Shown: positions 43,138-50,500, numbered from the stretch's first letter. The stretch is 64,000 nt of DNA from Hanstruepera marina (GCF_019880635.1 NZ_JAINVX010000002.1:186001-250000); one strand, 5' to 3'. Translations and numbers: made by a program. The notes: a model not told the origin generated them from the sequence alone.

Positions 43138-44823
43138 ATGAAGAAGTATCTTCTTTCAATATTTACACTTGTATTACCTTTTTTAACATTTGCTCAAGAA
43201 GAGGTAGGATTGGATCAAAAAATTGACCAAGCCTTTCAGCCGGTTTCAGATTTTTTCTCAAACGTTATTTTCTTTGAAATTGCAGGAACACCTTTCGTTC
43301 TTTTATTACTTGTAGGTAGTGCTGCGTTTTTTACCATTTATTTTGGGTTTCCCAATATCCGTTATTTCGGAAAAGCCATTAATACGGTTAGAGGAAAATA
43401 TGAAGACATTGAAAAACATGGAGCGGCCGAGTTATATGGCGAAGATGGTATTGCCCAAGGTCAAGATTTGACAAAAGTTGACATTGAAGACCATTTAGTA
43501 AGTGTTAAAGATGAGTTGGCCATAGATGGTGATATTGTTGATACCATTAGAGATGAAAGTTCGGATGGAGAGGTATCACATTTCCAAGCATTAGCAACAG
43601 CAGTATCTGGAACTGTTGGTAACGGAAATATTGCTGGTGTTGCTTTAGCTATTGCATTAGGTGGGCCAGGAGCAACGTTTTGGATGATTGTATGTGGTTT
43701 ATTGGGCATGTCAACCAAGTTTGTGGAATGTACTTTAGGAGTTCAGTATAGAGATGTAGGTGAAGATGGTACGGTTTATGGTGGTCCAATGTACTACATA
43801 AGTAAAGGGCTTAAAGCAAAAGGCTTTAAAACTTTAGGTAAAATAGCTGCTGCATTGTTTGCTGTGTTTTGTATTGGAGGATCATTTGGTGGTGGTAACG
43901 CTGCGCAATCTAATCAAGCGACAATAGTAATTAAGGAAATGTTTGATTGGGAAAGTACTGCTGCAGGAGCTATAGTTGGAGTTGTTTTGGCCATTTTAGT
44001 AGGTATTATTATTATTGGTGGAATTAAGCGAATTGCATCAGTAACTGAAAAAGTTGTGCCGTTTATGGCTGTACTTTATATATTATGTTGTTTATATATC
44101 ATTTTAAGTAATTTTGATTTAATAGATGATGCTATAGGTTTAATTGTAAAAGAAGCCTTTAACCCTACCGCTATTGGTGTAGGTGGTTTTATCGGTGTTC
44201 TATTGGTTGGATTTAAAAGGGCTGCGTTTTCTAACGAAGCAGGTGCTGGTTCGGCATCTATTGCGCACTCTGCAGTGCGAACAAAATATTCTGCTAGTGA
44301 AGGTTTAGTAGCCTTACTAGAGCCATTTATTGATACAGTGGTTATCTGTACCATGACAGCTTTAGTGATTATTATATTCAACTTTGGTGGTTTCTTCGAG
44401 TATGGAGATGCAACTGGTGCTGGAGTAGTGATAATTGATGGTATGAGTTATGAAGGTGCTGGAATCACATCTAAAGCTTTTGCTGAATACATTCCATATT
44501 CTAATGTGTTTTTAACAATAGCCGTTGTATTATTTGCAGTATCAACAATGATTTCATGGTCGTATTATGGTTTACAATCTTGGAAATATTTATTTGGTAG
44601 AGGTAAAGCAGCAGACTTAACTTATAAATTATTATTTTTAGTATTTGTTGTAATTGGCGCTGCTGCAAGTATGGGGTCAATTTGGGCGTTCTCTGATGCT
44701 ATGATTTTTGCTATGGTATTCCCGAATATGGTTGGTCTTTACTTCTTGTTCCCAGTTGTTAAAAAACAATTAAATAGATATCTAGACGCCATCAAGCTTA
44801 AAGCTGATGCCATAGAAGAATAA
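43138..44823 (+). CDS. alanine/glycine:cation symporter family (AGCS) protein
   Basis: A 561-residue sodium- or proton-coupled amino-acid carrier. AGCS hallmarks: TVGNGNIAGVALAIALGGPGA, GMSTKFVECTLGVQYRD, VYGGPMYYI, GFKRAAFSNEAGAGSASIAH, and about ten membrane helices. It is longer than usual (about 450-480): an N-terminal Sec-signal-like stretch (MKKYLLSIFTLVLPFLTFAQ) precedes the first core helix, and an insert of about 55 acidic residues lies between helix 2 and the SHFQAL element. Both are common to Bacteroidota members. The next gene begins 15 bases after its stop, with a terminator-like hairpin inside its first codons. Confidence 0.92.
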   Translation: MKKYLLSIFTLVLPFLTFAQEEVGLDQKIDQAFQPVSDFFSNVIFFEIAGTPFVLLLLVGSAAFFTIYFGFPNIRYFGKAINTVRGKYEDIEKHGAAELYGEDGIAQGQDLTKVDIEDHLVSVKDELAIDGDIVDTIRDESSDGEVSHFQALATAVSGTVGNGNIAGVALAIALGGPGATFWMIVCGLLGMSTKFVECTLGVQYRDVGEDGTVYGGPMYYISKGLKAKGFKTLGKIAAALFAVFCIGGSFGGGNAAQSNQATIVIKEMFDWESTAAGAIVGVVLAILVGIIIIGGIKRIASVTEKVVPFMAVLYILCCLYIILSNFDLIDDAIGLIVKEAFNPTAIGVGGFIGVLLVGFKRAAFSNEAGAGSASIAHSAVRTKYSASEGLVALLEPFIDTVVICTMTALVIIIFNFGGFFEYGDATGAGVVIIDGMSYEGAGITSKAFAEYIPYSNVFLTIAVVLFAVSTMISWSYYGLQSWKYLFGRGKAADLTYKLLFLVFVVIGAAASMGSIWAFSDAMIFAMVFPNMVGLYFLFPVVKKQLNRYLDAIKLKADAIEE

Positions 44824-44838
44824 TAAAAACTAAAATAT

Positions 44839-45705
44839 ATGAAATCCCATTTCGCGTTTACCAAAAAACAACGAAATGGGATTTTTTTATTGCTCATTTG
44901 TATAATTCTTCTTCAAATAGCAATATTTTATTCTGCTTCATCAAGTAAACCAGATGTTCAGAATTCAGAACAGATTATAAAATGGCAACTTGAAATAGAC
45001 TCACTAAAGTCAATTAAAATTGTTGAAAGCAAGCCTAAAATTTATCCTTTTAATCCAAATTTCATTACAGATTATAAAGGATATACACTTGGCATGAGTA
45101 CCGAAGAAATCGATAGACTTCATGATTTTCGAGCTAGAGATAAATGGGTTAATTCTGCTCAAGAGTTTCAACAAGTGACTAAAGTATCTGATACTTTACT
45201 TGAAGAAATTTCACCTTATTTTAAATTTCCTGAATGGGTTGCTAACCCTAAACCAAAAACATATCGAGCAACTCAATACAATAACACACCCAAGACGTTT
45301 GAGCAGAAAACAGATTTAAATACAGCAACAGCAAGTCAGTTGCAGCGTGTATATGGTATTGGCGAAAAACTATCAGATAACATTATTAACTATAGAACTA
45401 AAGTTGGAGGTTTTGCAGCTGATATAGAACTACAGGAAGTTTACGGGCTAAAGCCTGACGTTATAAAGAATATAGGTAAAGCGTTTACCGTAAAAACGCC
45501 ACGAACCTTTCAAAAAATAAATTTAAATACAGCCACTAAAGATCAATTGGTTACTATTAAGTATATAGATTATGAAATTGCCCATGACATTATAGAGGAA
45601 AGAACCTTGCGCGATGGTTTCAAATCATTGGATGAATTAACAAAAGTTAAGGACTTCCCAGTTCATAAAATTGATATAATTAAGTTATATTTGATGCTCA
45701 ATTAA
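44839..45705 (+). CDS. ComEA-like helix-hairpin-helix protein
   Basis: A 288-residue protein with one N-terminal membrane helix (NGIFLLLICIILLQIAIFY, about 13-31), a linker and two helix-hairpin-helix regions: TDLNTATASQLQRVYGIGEKLSDNIINYR and INLNTATKDQLVTIKYIDYEIAHDIIEER. Earlier, NFITDYKGYTLGMSTEEIDRLHDFRARDKWV is a third HhH-like element. The NTA(T/S) start and G-I-G-x-x-x-A motifs are those of ComEA, which binds DNA during natural uptake; a role in competence is only suggested. A stem-loop with a T run spans codons 2-16, see the terminator entry. It is close to the acyl-CoA dehydrogenase gene (18 bases). Confidence 0.88.
   Translation: MKSHFAFTKKQRNGIFLLLICIILLQIAIFYSASSSKPDVQNSEQIIKWQLEIDSLKSIKIVESKPKIYPFNPNFITDYKGYTLGMSTEEIDRLHDFRARDKWVNSAQEFQQVTKVSDTLLEEISPYFKFPEWVANPKPKTYRATQYNNTPKTFEQKTDLNTATASQLQRVYGIGEKLSDNIINYRTKVGGFAADIELQEVYGLKPDVIKNIGKAFTVKTPRTFQKINLNTATKDQLVTIKYIDYEIAHDIIEERTLRDGFKSLDELTKVKDFPVHKIDIIKLYLMLN
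44842..44888 (+). terminator. terminator-like hairpin embedded in the 5' coding region
   Basis: AAATCCCATTTCG (44842-44854) and CGAAATGGGATTT (44872-44884) form a perfect 13-bp stem with a 17-base loop followed by more T (T82-T88). It begins at codon 2 of the ComEA-like gene, 18 bases after the AGCS stop codon. It could be the AGCS terminator or an attenuator for the downstream gene. Confidence 0.7.
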
Positions 45706-45723
45706 TCACATAAAAAAGAAGGT

Positions 45724-46890
45724 ATGAATAGTATGTACTTCACAGAAGAACATAACATGTTTAGGCAGAGTTTGAAAGATTTCTTACAAAAAGAAGTGGT
45801 TCCTCATATTGAAAAATGGGAGAAAGATGGAACCGTAGAACGTTTTATTTGGAAGAAGTTTGGAGACATGGGATTTTTTGGAGTGAATTATCCGGAAGCT
45901 TACGGCGGATTAAATCTCGATTTATTTTACACGGTTATCTTTCTTGAAGAGTTGCAAAAAATAAACTCTGGTGGTTTTGCTGCTAATATGTGGGCTCATG
46001 CTTATTTGGCCATGACTCATGTAAATGCTGAAGGTAGCGAAGCTATTAAGCAAAAATATTTGTCTGCTAGTATTTCAGGAGATATGATAGGCTGTCTTTG
46101 TGTAACGGAGCCTTTTGGAGGAAGTGATGTTGCTGGTATGCGAACAACTGCTGTCAAGCAAGGTGATAATTATGTTATTAATGGTTCTAAAACCTTTATT
46201 ACAAATGGTGTCTATAGTGATTATTTGATAGTTGCAGCTAAAACCAATCCGGAACTGGGAAATAAAGGCATAAGTATGTTTGTCATTGATCGTGATACTC
46301 TTGGGGTTTCGTCGACTAAATTGGACAAGCTAGGATGGCGTGCAAGTGATACTGCAGAAATAGCTTTTGATAATGTTACTATTCCTGCTTCAAATTTAAT
46401 GGGAGAAGAGAATAAAGGCTTTAATTACATTATGCAACATTTTGCTTTTGAGCGTTTAATTATGGGCGTTAATGCGCATGCTAGAGCAGAATATGCTTTA
46501 GATTATGCAAAACAATATATGAGTGAGCGTAAAGCTTTTGGTCAAAGTATAGATAAGTTTCAAGCTTTACGTCATGCCTTTTCTGATGCCTATAGCTACA
46601 TGGAAGTGTGTAAGGAGTTTAATTATTCGGTAGCATATCGCATGAATAAAGGTATTTATGTAGTTAAAGAAGCAACGGTCTCTAAATTACAATCCACAAA
46701 AATGGCAGACGAGGTTATTTATCAATGCCTGCAATTTTTAGGCGGTTATGGGTATATGGAAGAATATCCTATGGCAAGATTGTTGCGCGATAGCCGTCTT
46801 GGACCAATTGGCGGTGGCACCTCTGAAATTCTTCGTGAGATAATAGCTAAAATGACGCTAGATGGCAAGGATTATAAACCAGCAACCTAA
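45724..46890 (+). CDS. acyl-CoA dehydrogenase
   Basis: A 388-residue FAD enzyme that oxidises acyl-CoA at the alpha-beta bond. Visible: FFGVNYPEAYGGLN, CLCVTEPFGGSDVAGMRTTA, KTFITNGVYSDYLIVAAKT, FERLIMGVNAHARAEYALDYA, AFGQSIDKFQALRHAFSDAY, QCLQFLGGYGYMEEYPMARLLRDSRLGPIGGGTSEILREIIAK. The catalytic Glu is in the position before the GGGTSE block region typical of the short/medium-chain class (E in GYGYMEEYP or GGGTSE). A second ATG at 45733 (MYFTEEHNMF) is a possible start. It follows the ComEA-like gene by 18 bases; electron-transfer flavoproteins are not in the window. Confidence 0.93.
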   Translation: MNSMYFTEEHNMFRQSLKDFLQKEVVPHIEKWEKDGTVERFIWKKFGDMGFFGVNYPEAYGGLNLDLFYTVIFLEELQKINSGGFAANMWAHAYLAMTHVNAEGSEAIKQKYLSASISGDMIGCLCVTEPFGGSDVAGMRTTAVKQGDNYVINGSKTFITNGVYSDYLIVAAKTNPELGNKGISMFVIDRDTLGVSSTKLDKLGWRASDTAEIAFDNVTIPASNLMGEENKGFNYIMQHFAFERLIMGVNAHARAEYALDYAKQYMSERKAFGQSIDKFQALRHAFSDAYSYMEVCKEFNYSVAYRMNKGIYVVKEATVSKLQSTKMADEVIYQCLQFLGGYGYMEEYPMARLLRDSRLGPIGGGTSEILREIIAKMTLDGKDYKPAT

Positions 46891-46899
46891 TTCGCTTTT

Positions 46900-48324
46900 A
46901 TGATTATTAAGGTTTTAAAAAAATCACTCGTTTTATTTTGTTTTCTAGTTTTCACTAGCACATTCTCGCAAACCGAAATTAAAAATTCAGTTTTAGATGC
47001 CGAATCGTTTTTGCCTTTGGAAAGTGCCAGTGTGTATGTCCAAAATACAACCATTGGAACCATAACTAATGAAGACGGAAAGTTTTTACTTGTTATTCCC
47101 AATAAGCATCTAAAAGATACCCTGGTTATTTCATCAATTGGTTTTAAGAGTTATAAGGTGCCGGTTGATGAATTTGATAATACGTTTGATGTATATCTAG
47201 AACCCGATGTGGCTTCTTTAGACGAAGTATTGCTAGTGGCAGAAACGCGACCAAAAACAGGAAATGATATTGTACTTCGAGCTTTGGAAGAGCTAACCGA
47301 GAACTTGGCGGATTCGGCTTATCTTCAAAAAGGTTTTTTACGCCATAAAGAGCGTAATAAAAAAGAATTTAAATGGCTTATTGAAAGTGCTATTACTTTG
47401 TACGATCCTGGTTTTGATACAATTCCTGGAGAGGATGTGAAAATTAATGTAGATCAAGTACGTAAGAGTTACGACTTAAGAGATGTTGATAGTTTATTGA
47501 CTTATACATCTTACTTGCGAAATAGAGGCGTTAAATTACGTTCACGAAATCTTAATCGCGATACTATAGAAACGGCTTCACTGGTTAAAGCTATTAAATG
47601 GAATGATAACAGAATTAATGGATTGGAAACTCTCTTCCATGGAAAGTTAAACGTGGTCAGAAATTCTGAAAACCCTAAAGCCTTGTTTGATGCTGAAGAT
47701 ATTTTAAGCAAGCATATGTTTAAGTTAGATACGGTGTTGGTTGAAAACGATAGGAAAATTTATAAAATACAAATATCCGAAAGTTTCGAGCATGTAAATT
47801 TAGAGACTAAAGGTGTTTTTAATGATGGTTATCAACCAAAAGGGTGGATCTACATCTATTGGGATACGTATGCCATAAAGCGAATAGAATACGAATTGCA
47901 TGCGGCGTCAAAAGCGCAGCGTAGCCGAAGCAAAACGTTATTCGATACGTATTTAAACCATAAATTGATAATCAATTATAAAGAGTATCAAGACAAAATG
48001 TACCTCAATTATGTGTATTACGAAACACCTAAATTAGTTAATGTTGGTGTTGCACAGGACGACCCAAGAACTGAAATTGATGAATCTGCAGTTAACAAAG
48101 AAGAACGTTATTATTATACAGTTCAAGAAATTTTATTCACCGAAATTATTACAGATCAAGATATGGTTACTGATGAGCTATCAAAATCTTGGGATGCTGA
48201 TATATTCTCACCAAAACCTTATGATAAAGCCTTTTGGAAAAACTACAATACTTTGTTGGAAAGTGAAGAGGAGGAAAAACTTATTCAAGATCTAACACAA
48301 CGCTACTCATTATATAAAGAATAA
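46900..48324 (+). CDS. secreted carboxypeptidase-regulatory-like domain protein
   Basis: A 474-residue protein with a signal peptide (LVLFCFLVFTSTFSQ, about residues 10-24). Residues about 25-105 are a CarboxypepD_reg-like beta-sandwich (VLDAESFLPLESASVYVQNTTIGTITNEDGKFLL...VISSIGFKSYKV), common at the start of TonB-dependent receptors, but here no plug or barrel follows. The rest contains DEVLLVAETRPKTGNDIVLRALEEL and an extracytoplasmic domain of about 350 residues with ALFDAEDILSKHMFKLDTV, resembling proteins often listed next to DUF5686. The function is unknown. It ends in EEEEKLIQDLTQRYSLYKE and is followed by the rpsU promoter. Confidence 0.8.
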   Translation: MIIKVLKKSLVLFCFLVFTSTFSQTEIKNSVLDAESFLPLESASVYVQNTTIGTITNEDGKFLLVIPNKHLKDTLVISSIGFKSYKVPVDEFDNTFDVYLEPDVASLDEVLLVAETRPKTGNDIVLRALEELTENLADSAYLQKGFLRHKERNKKEFKWLIESAITLYDPGFDTIPGEDVKINVDQVRKSYDLRDVDSLLTYTSYLRNRGVKLRSRNLNRDTIETASLVKAIKWNDNRINGLETLFHGKLNVVRNSENPKALFDAEDILSKHMFKLDTVLVENDRKIYKIQISESFEHVNLETKGVFNDGYQPKGWIYIYWDTYAIKRIEYELHAASKAQRSRSKTLFDTYLNHKLIINYKEYQDKMYLNYVYYETPKLVNVGVAQDDPRTEIDESAVNKEERYYYTVQEILFTEIITDQDMVTDELSKSWDADIFSPKPYDKAFWKNYNTLLESEEEEKLIQDLTQRYSLYKE

Positions 48325-48338
48325 TTTTTTAATTTCTG

Positions 48339-48368
48339 TTGCAGAATTCAAATTAGTTATTATTTTTG
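48339..48368 (+). promoter_or_regulatory. promoter of rpsU
   Basis: TTG (48339-48341), 19 bases, then TATTTTTG (48361-48368): a full match to the Bacteroidota housekeeping consensus TTG-N19-TAnnTTTG. The predicted start is about 48375, giving a 31-base leader that contains the Shine-Dalgarno sequence. Confidence 0.75.
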
Positions 48369-48390
48369 CAGCCTGAAAATTCTAAAAGAG

Positions 48391-48397
48391 AGGAGGT
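48391..48397 (+). promoter_or_regulatory. strong Shine-Dalgarno sequence of rpsU
   Basis: AGGAGGT, within GAGAGGAGGTTA, lies 9 bases (48397-48405) before the ATG at 48406. Such a sequence is rare in Flavobacteriia, where the anti-Shine-Dalgarno of 16S rRNA is covered by bS21 and neighbours; the exception at rpsU fits autoregulation by bS21 (reported for Flavobacterium johnsoniae). Confidence 0.85.
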
Positions 48398-48405
48398 TAA
48401 GAACT

Positions 48406-48600
48406 ATGTTAATAATTCCAGTAAAAGACGGTGAAAATATAGATAGAGCGTTAAAGCGTTACAAACGTAAGTTTGTTAGAACAACAATTAAGAATCAGTT
48501 GCAAGAACGCAAGCAATATACAAAGCCTTCTGTAGCACGTAGAGCGCAAATTCAAAAAGCGCAATATATTCAGAGTTTAAGAGATCAAGAAGAGATTTAA
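48406..48600 (+). CDS. rpsU: 30S ribosomal protein bS21
   Basis: A 64-residue, strongly basic small-subunit protein. It has the bS21 core: MLIIPVKDGENIDRALKRYKRKF, VRTTIKNQLQERKQYTKPS and VARRAQIQKAQYIQSLRDQEEI. In Bacteroidota bS21 sits on the 16S rRNA 3' tail and hides the anti-Shine-Dalgarno, which explains the weak use of SD sequences in this phylum. Its own gene keeps a strong SD sequence (48391-48397), and a consensus promoter and a terminator flank it, so it is a single-gene unit. Confidence 0.96.
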   Translation: MLIIPVKDGENIDRALKRYKRKFVRTTIKNQLQERKQYTKPSVARRAQIQKAQYIQSLRDQEEI

Positions 48601-48617
48601 ATAGAGGCTCAATAAAT

Positions 48618-48648
48618 AAAAAAATCCTGCATTATGCAGGATTTTTTT
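48618..48648 (+). terminator. intrinsic terminator of rpsU
   Basis: AAAAAATCCTGC, loop ATTAT, GCAGGATTTTTTT: a 12-13 bp stem ending in seven T, 17 bases after the stop codon. The A-rich left arm could serve in both directions. Confidence 0.92.
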
Positions 48649-48709
48649 ATTCTAGCATAATTGTAATTTAAACTTTGTATTTTTATAAAAATCTACTGCT
48701 TCATAAAAT

Positions 48710-49600
48710 ATGCCTTTTAAATCCTTTTTAGATTATTTGCTTTTAGAGAAAAATTATTCCAAGCTCACTATTCAAGCTTACGAAAAAGATTTAAATGATT
48801 TTTATAATTTTTTAAACCAAGAATATCAATCTACAGATTTGAGTACTGTCACCTATCCACTTATACGAAGTTGGATTGTATCTCTTGTGGATAAGGAAAT
48901 ATCAAACCGAACGATTAACAGGAAAATATCAGCATTAAACACTTACTATAAGTTTCTTTTAAAAGTTGAAGACATAAAAGTGAATCCTTTGGCCAAACAC
49001 AAAGCATTAAAAACAAGTAAGAAAGTTCAGATTCCGTTTTCAGAATCTGAAGTGGCTATAGTTTTAGATGAATTAAATTTTGACGATTCATTTAAAGGTA
49101 TAAGAGATAAGGTGATTATAGAGTTGTTTTATTCAACAGGAATCAGACGGATTGAATTGGTTGAATTAAGGTTAAACAGTATTGATTTTTCTAACAAAAC
49201 AATTAAGGTATTGGGTAAGCGCAACAAAGAACGTATTATTCCGTTATTGGATTCAGTTCTCAAAAATTTGCAGACCTATATATATGTAAGAAAATCATTA
49301 GAGAATATTCAAGATAAGGATATGTTATTTTTAACACAAAAAGGCGTTAAAATTTATGAAACTCTTGTTTACCGAATAATTAATGATTATTTTAGTTTGG
49401 CATCTTCTAAAGTAAAAAAGAGTCCGCATATATTAAGACATTCATTTGCGACACATTTACTTAATCAAGGTGCCGATTTAAATACTGTAAAGGAATTATT
49501 AGGTCATTCTAGTTTAGCAGCAACTCAAGTGTACACACACAACAGTATTGCAGAGTTAAAAAAAGTCTACATGAATGCGCACCCTAGAAGTAAAAAGTAA
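48710..49600 (+). CDS. tyrosine recombinase XerC/XerD
   Basis: A 296-residue site-specific recombinase that resolves chromosome dimers at dif. The SAM-like N-terminal domain (MPFKSFLDYLLLEKNYSKLTI) is followed by the catalytic domain with the complete set R146 (STGIRRIEL), K170 (VLGKRNKER), H240 and R243 (HILRHSFATHL), H266 (LLGHSSL) and nucleophile Y275 (QVYTHNSI). The size and the neighbours rpsU and hpf are those of the housekeeping enzyme, not of an island integrase. Whether it is XerC or XerD cannot be said by eye. Confidence 0.92.
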   Translation: MPFKSFLDYLLLEKNYSKLTIQAYEKDLNDFYNFLNQEYQSTDLSTVTYPLIRSWIVSLVDKEISNRTINRKISALNTYYKFLLKVEDIKVNPLAKHKALKTSKKVQIPFSESEVAIVLDELNFDDSFKGIRDKVIIELFYSTGIRRIELVELRLNSIDFSNKTIKVLGKRNKERIIPLLDSVLKNLQTYIYVRKSLENIQDKDMLFLTQKGVKIYETLVYRIINDYFSLASSKVKKSPHILRHSFATHLLNQGADLNTVKELLGHSSLAATQVYTHNSIAELKKVYMNAHPRSKK

Positions 49601-49639
49601 ATCGAAAAACACTAATGTTTAACTTAATAATAGAAGAGT

Positions 49640-49942
49640 ATGAAAGTAAACACGCAATCAGTCAATTTTAATGCAGATAAAAAATTGATAGACTTTATTC
49701 AAAAGCGTATGGATAAGTTAGAGTTATTTTATGATAAGGTCATACAATCAGACGTGTATTTAAAAGTTGAAAATACAAGTGATAAAGAAAATAAAATCTT
49801 CGAAGCTCGTGTTAGTGTTCCTGGAGATAGCTTTGTTGTAAAAAAGCAATGCAAAACATTTGAAGAAGGAGCTGATAGTGCAGTTGCATCATTAGAAAGA
49901 CAGCTAAAAAAGCGAAAAGAAAAATTAAGAGCATATTTATGA
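49640..49942 (+). CDS. hpf: short-form ribosome hibernation-promoting factor (HPF/YfiA family)
   Basis: A 100-residue protein with the beta-alpha-beta-beta-beta-alpha layout of HPF/YfiA: MKVNTQSVNFNADKKLIDFIQKRMDKLELFYD, DVYLKVENTSDKENKIFEARVSVPGDSFVVKKQ, CKTFEEGADSAVASLERQLKKRKEKL. It binds in the mRNA/tRNA channel of idle 30S subunits during slow growth. The C-terminal dimerisation domain of long HPF is absent. It follows the xer gene by 39 bases; a hairpin terminator at 49994-50022 separates it from the tRNA genes. Confidence 0.92.
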   Translation: MKVNTQSVNFNADKKLIDFIQKRMDKLELFYDKVIQSDVYLKVENTSDKENKIFEARVSVPGDSFVVKKQCKTFEEGADSAVASLERQLKKRKEKLRAYL

Positions 49943-49963
49943 CAAAATTTTTCAAAAAATGTT

Positions 49964-49992
49964 TTGAATAAGAAAATAAATATATACATTTG
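49964..49992 (+). promoter_or_regulatory. promoter of the tRNA-tuf operon
   Basis: TTG (49964-49966, within TTTTG), 18 bases, then TACATTTG (49985-49992), matching the Bacteroidota consensus. The predicted start is at about 49999, inside the left arm of the hairpin below, so only read-through RNA from hpf can form that terminator. Confidence 0.7.
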
Positions 49993-49993
49993 C

Positions 49994-50022
49994 AGTCCGT
50001 TAGAAATAGCGGGCTTTTTTTT
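49994..50022 (+). terminator. intrinsic terminator of the xer-hpf unit, overlapping the tRNA promoter
   Basis: AGTCCGTT (49994-50001), loop AGAAAT, AGCGGGCT (50008-50015) pair over 8 bp with two or three G-U pairs, then eight T (50015-50022). Because the tRNA transcript starts within the left arm, it escapes this terminator. Confidence 0.65.
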
Positions 50023-50043
50023 AGTTAAAAAAGCAAGGTAAAA

Positions 50044-50117
50044 GCCGATGTAGCTCAGCTGGCTAGAGCAGCTGATTTGTAATCAGCAGGTCGTGGGTTC
50101 GAGTCCCTCCATCGGCT
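50044..50117 (+). tRNA. tRNA-Thr (anticodon TGT)
   Basis: A 74-base cloverleaf: acceptor stem GCCGATG/CATCGGC (50044-50050 with 50110-50116), D-arm AGCTCAGCTGGCTAGAGC, anticodon stem GCTGA/TCAGC with loop TTTGTAA (anticodon TGT, reads ACA), T-arm with GGTTCGAGTCC. CCA is not encoded. Its last 17-18 bases recur at 50206-50223. Confidence 0.97.
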
Positions 50118-50223
50118 CTAAAAAATGAAAGCACAGGGTTGTATTCCAAATTAAGAAAACGGAATTCAAGCGGGACGAGAAGTTTATCCTGAGCGCAGTC
50201 GAAGGGAGTCCCTCCATCGGCTC
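50101..50223. repeat. 18-base direct repeat of the tRNA-Thr 3' end around a short repeat insert
   Basis: GAGTCCCTCCATCGGCTC occurs at 50101-50118 (3' end of tRNA-Thr and one base beyond) and again, identical, at 50206-50223. The 87 bases between contain the motif TTATCCTGAGCGCAGTCGAAG (50184-50203), a repeat known from many Bacteroidota chromosomes (recalled, not searched). The arrangement looks like the remnant of an insertion or an excised element at the tRNA 3' end. Confidence 0.8.
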
Positions 50224-50258
50224 AAGTTCTTTAAAAAGATTGAATATTATTTTTTATT

Positions 50259-50341
50259 GGGGAGATACTCAAGCGGCCAACGAGGACAGACTGTAAATCT
50301 GTTGTTTTTTAACTTCGCAGGTTCGAATCCTGCTCTCCCCA
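50259..50341 (+). tRNA. tRNA-Tyr (anticodon GTA)
   Basis: An 83-base class II tRNA with long variable arm. Acceptor stem GGGGAGA/TCTCCCC (50259-50265 with 50334-50340), discriminator A, anticodon stem ACAGA/TCTGT with loop CTGTAAA (anticodon GTA), T-arm GCAGGTTCGAATCCTGC. Confidence 0.97.
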
Positions 50342-50408
50342 CAAAATATTTTGAATATGAAGACGTCAAAAGCTGGCTTTTGTAAGGATTTATCTCAAAA
50401 TATTTGTG

Positions 50409-50450
50409 AAGGGTTTCCCTTTAGGGATCACGAGCGATAGCGAGTAATCC
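50409..50450. repeat. imperfect palindromic intergenic repeat between tRNA-Tyr and tRNA-Gly
   Basis: AAGGG-TTT-CCCTT (50409-50421) is a small perfect hairpin, followed by GGATCACGAGCGATAGCGAGTAATCC, an imperfect palindrome with arms GGAT/ATCC and an AGCG/AGCG core. It is GC-rich against the AT-rich surroundings and looks like a Bacteroidota REP-like element. Confidence 0.5.
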
Positions 50451-50500
50451 AAAATTTGAAATATAGAAAACCATTTATCAAATTATGTTGATAATAAATT

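Noticed and set aside
48710-49600. Tyrosine recombinase as integrase of an island attached to the tRNA-Thr duplication
   Set aside because: The protein has XerC/D size and all catalytic residues, and its neighbours rpsU and hpf are housekeeping genes; there is no cargo between it and the tRNA.
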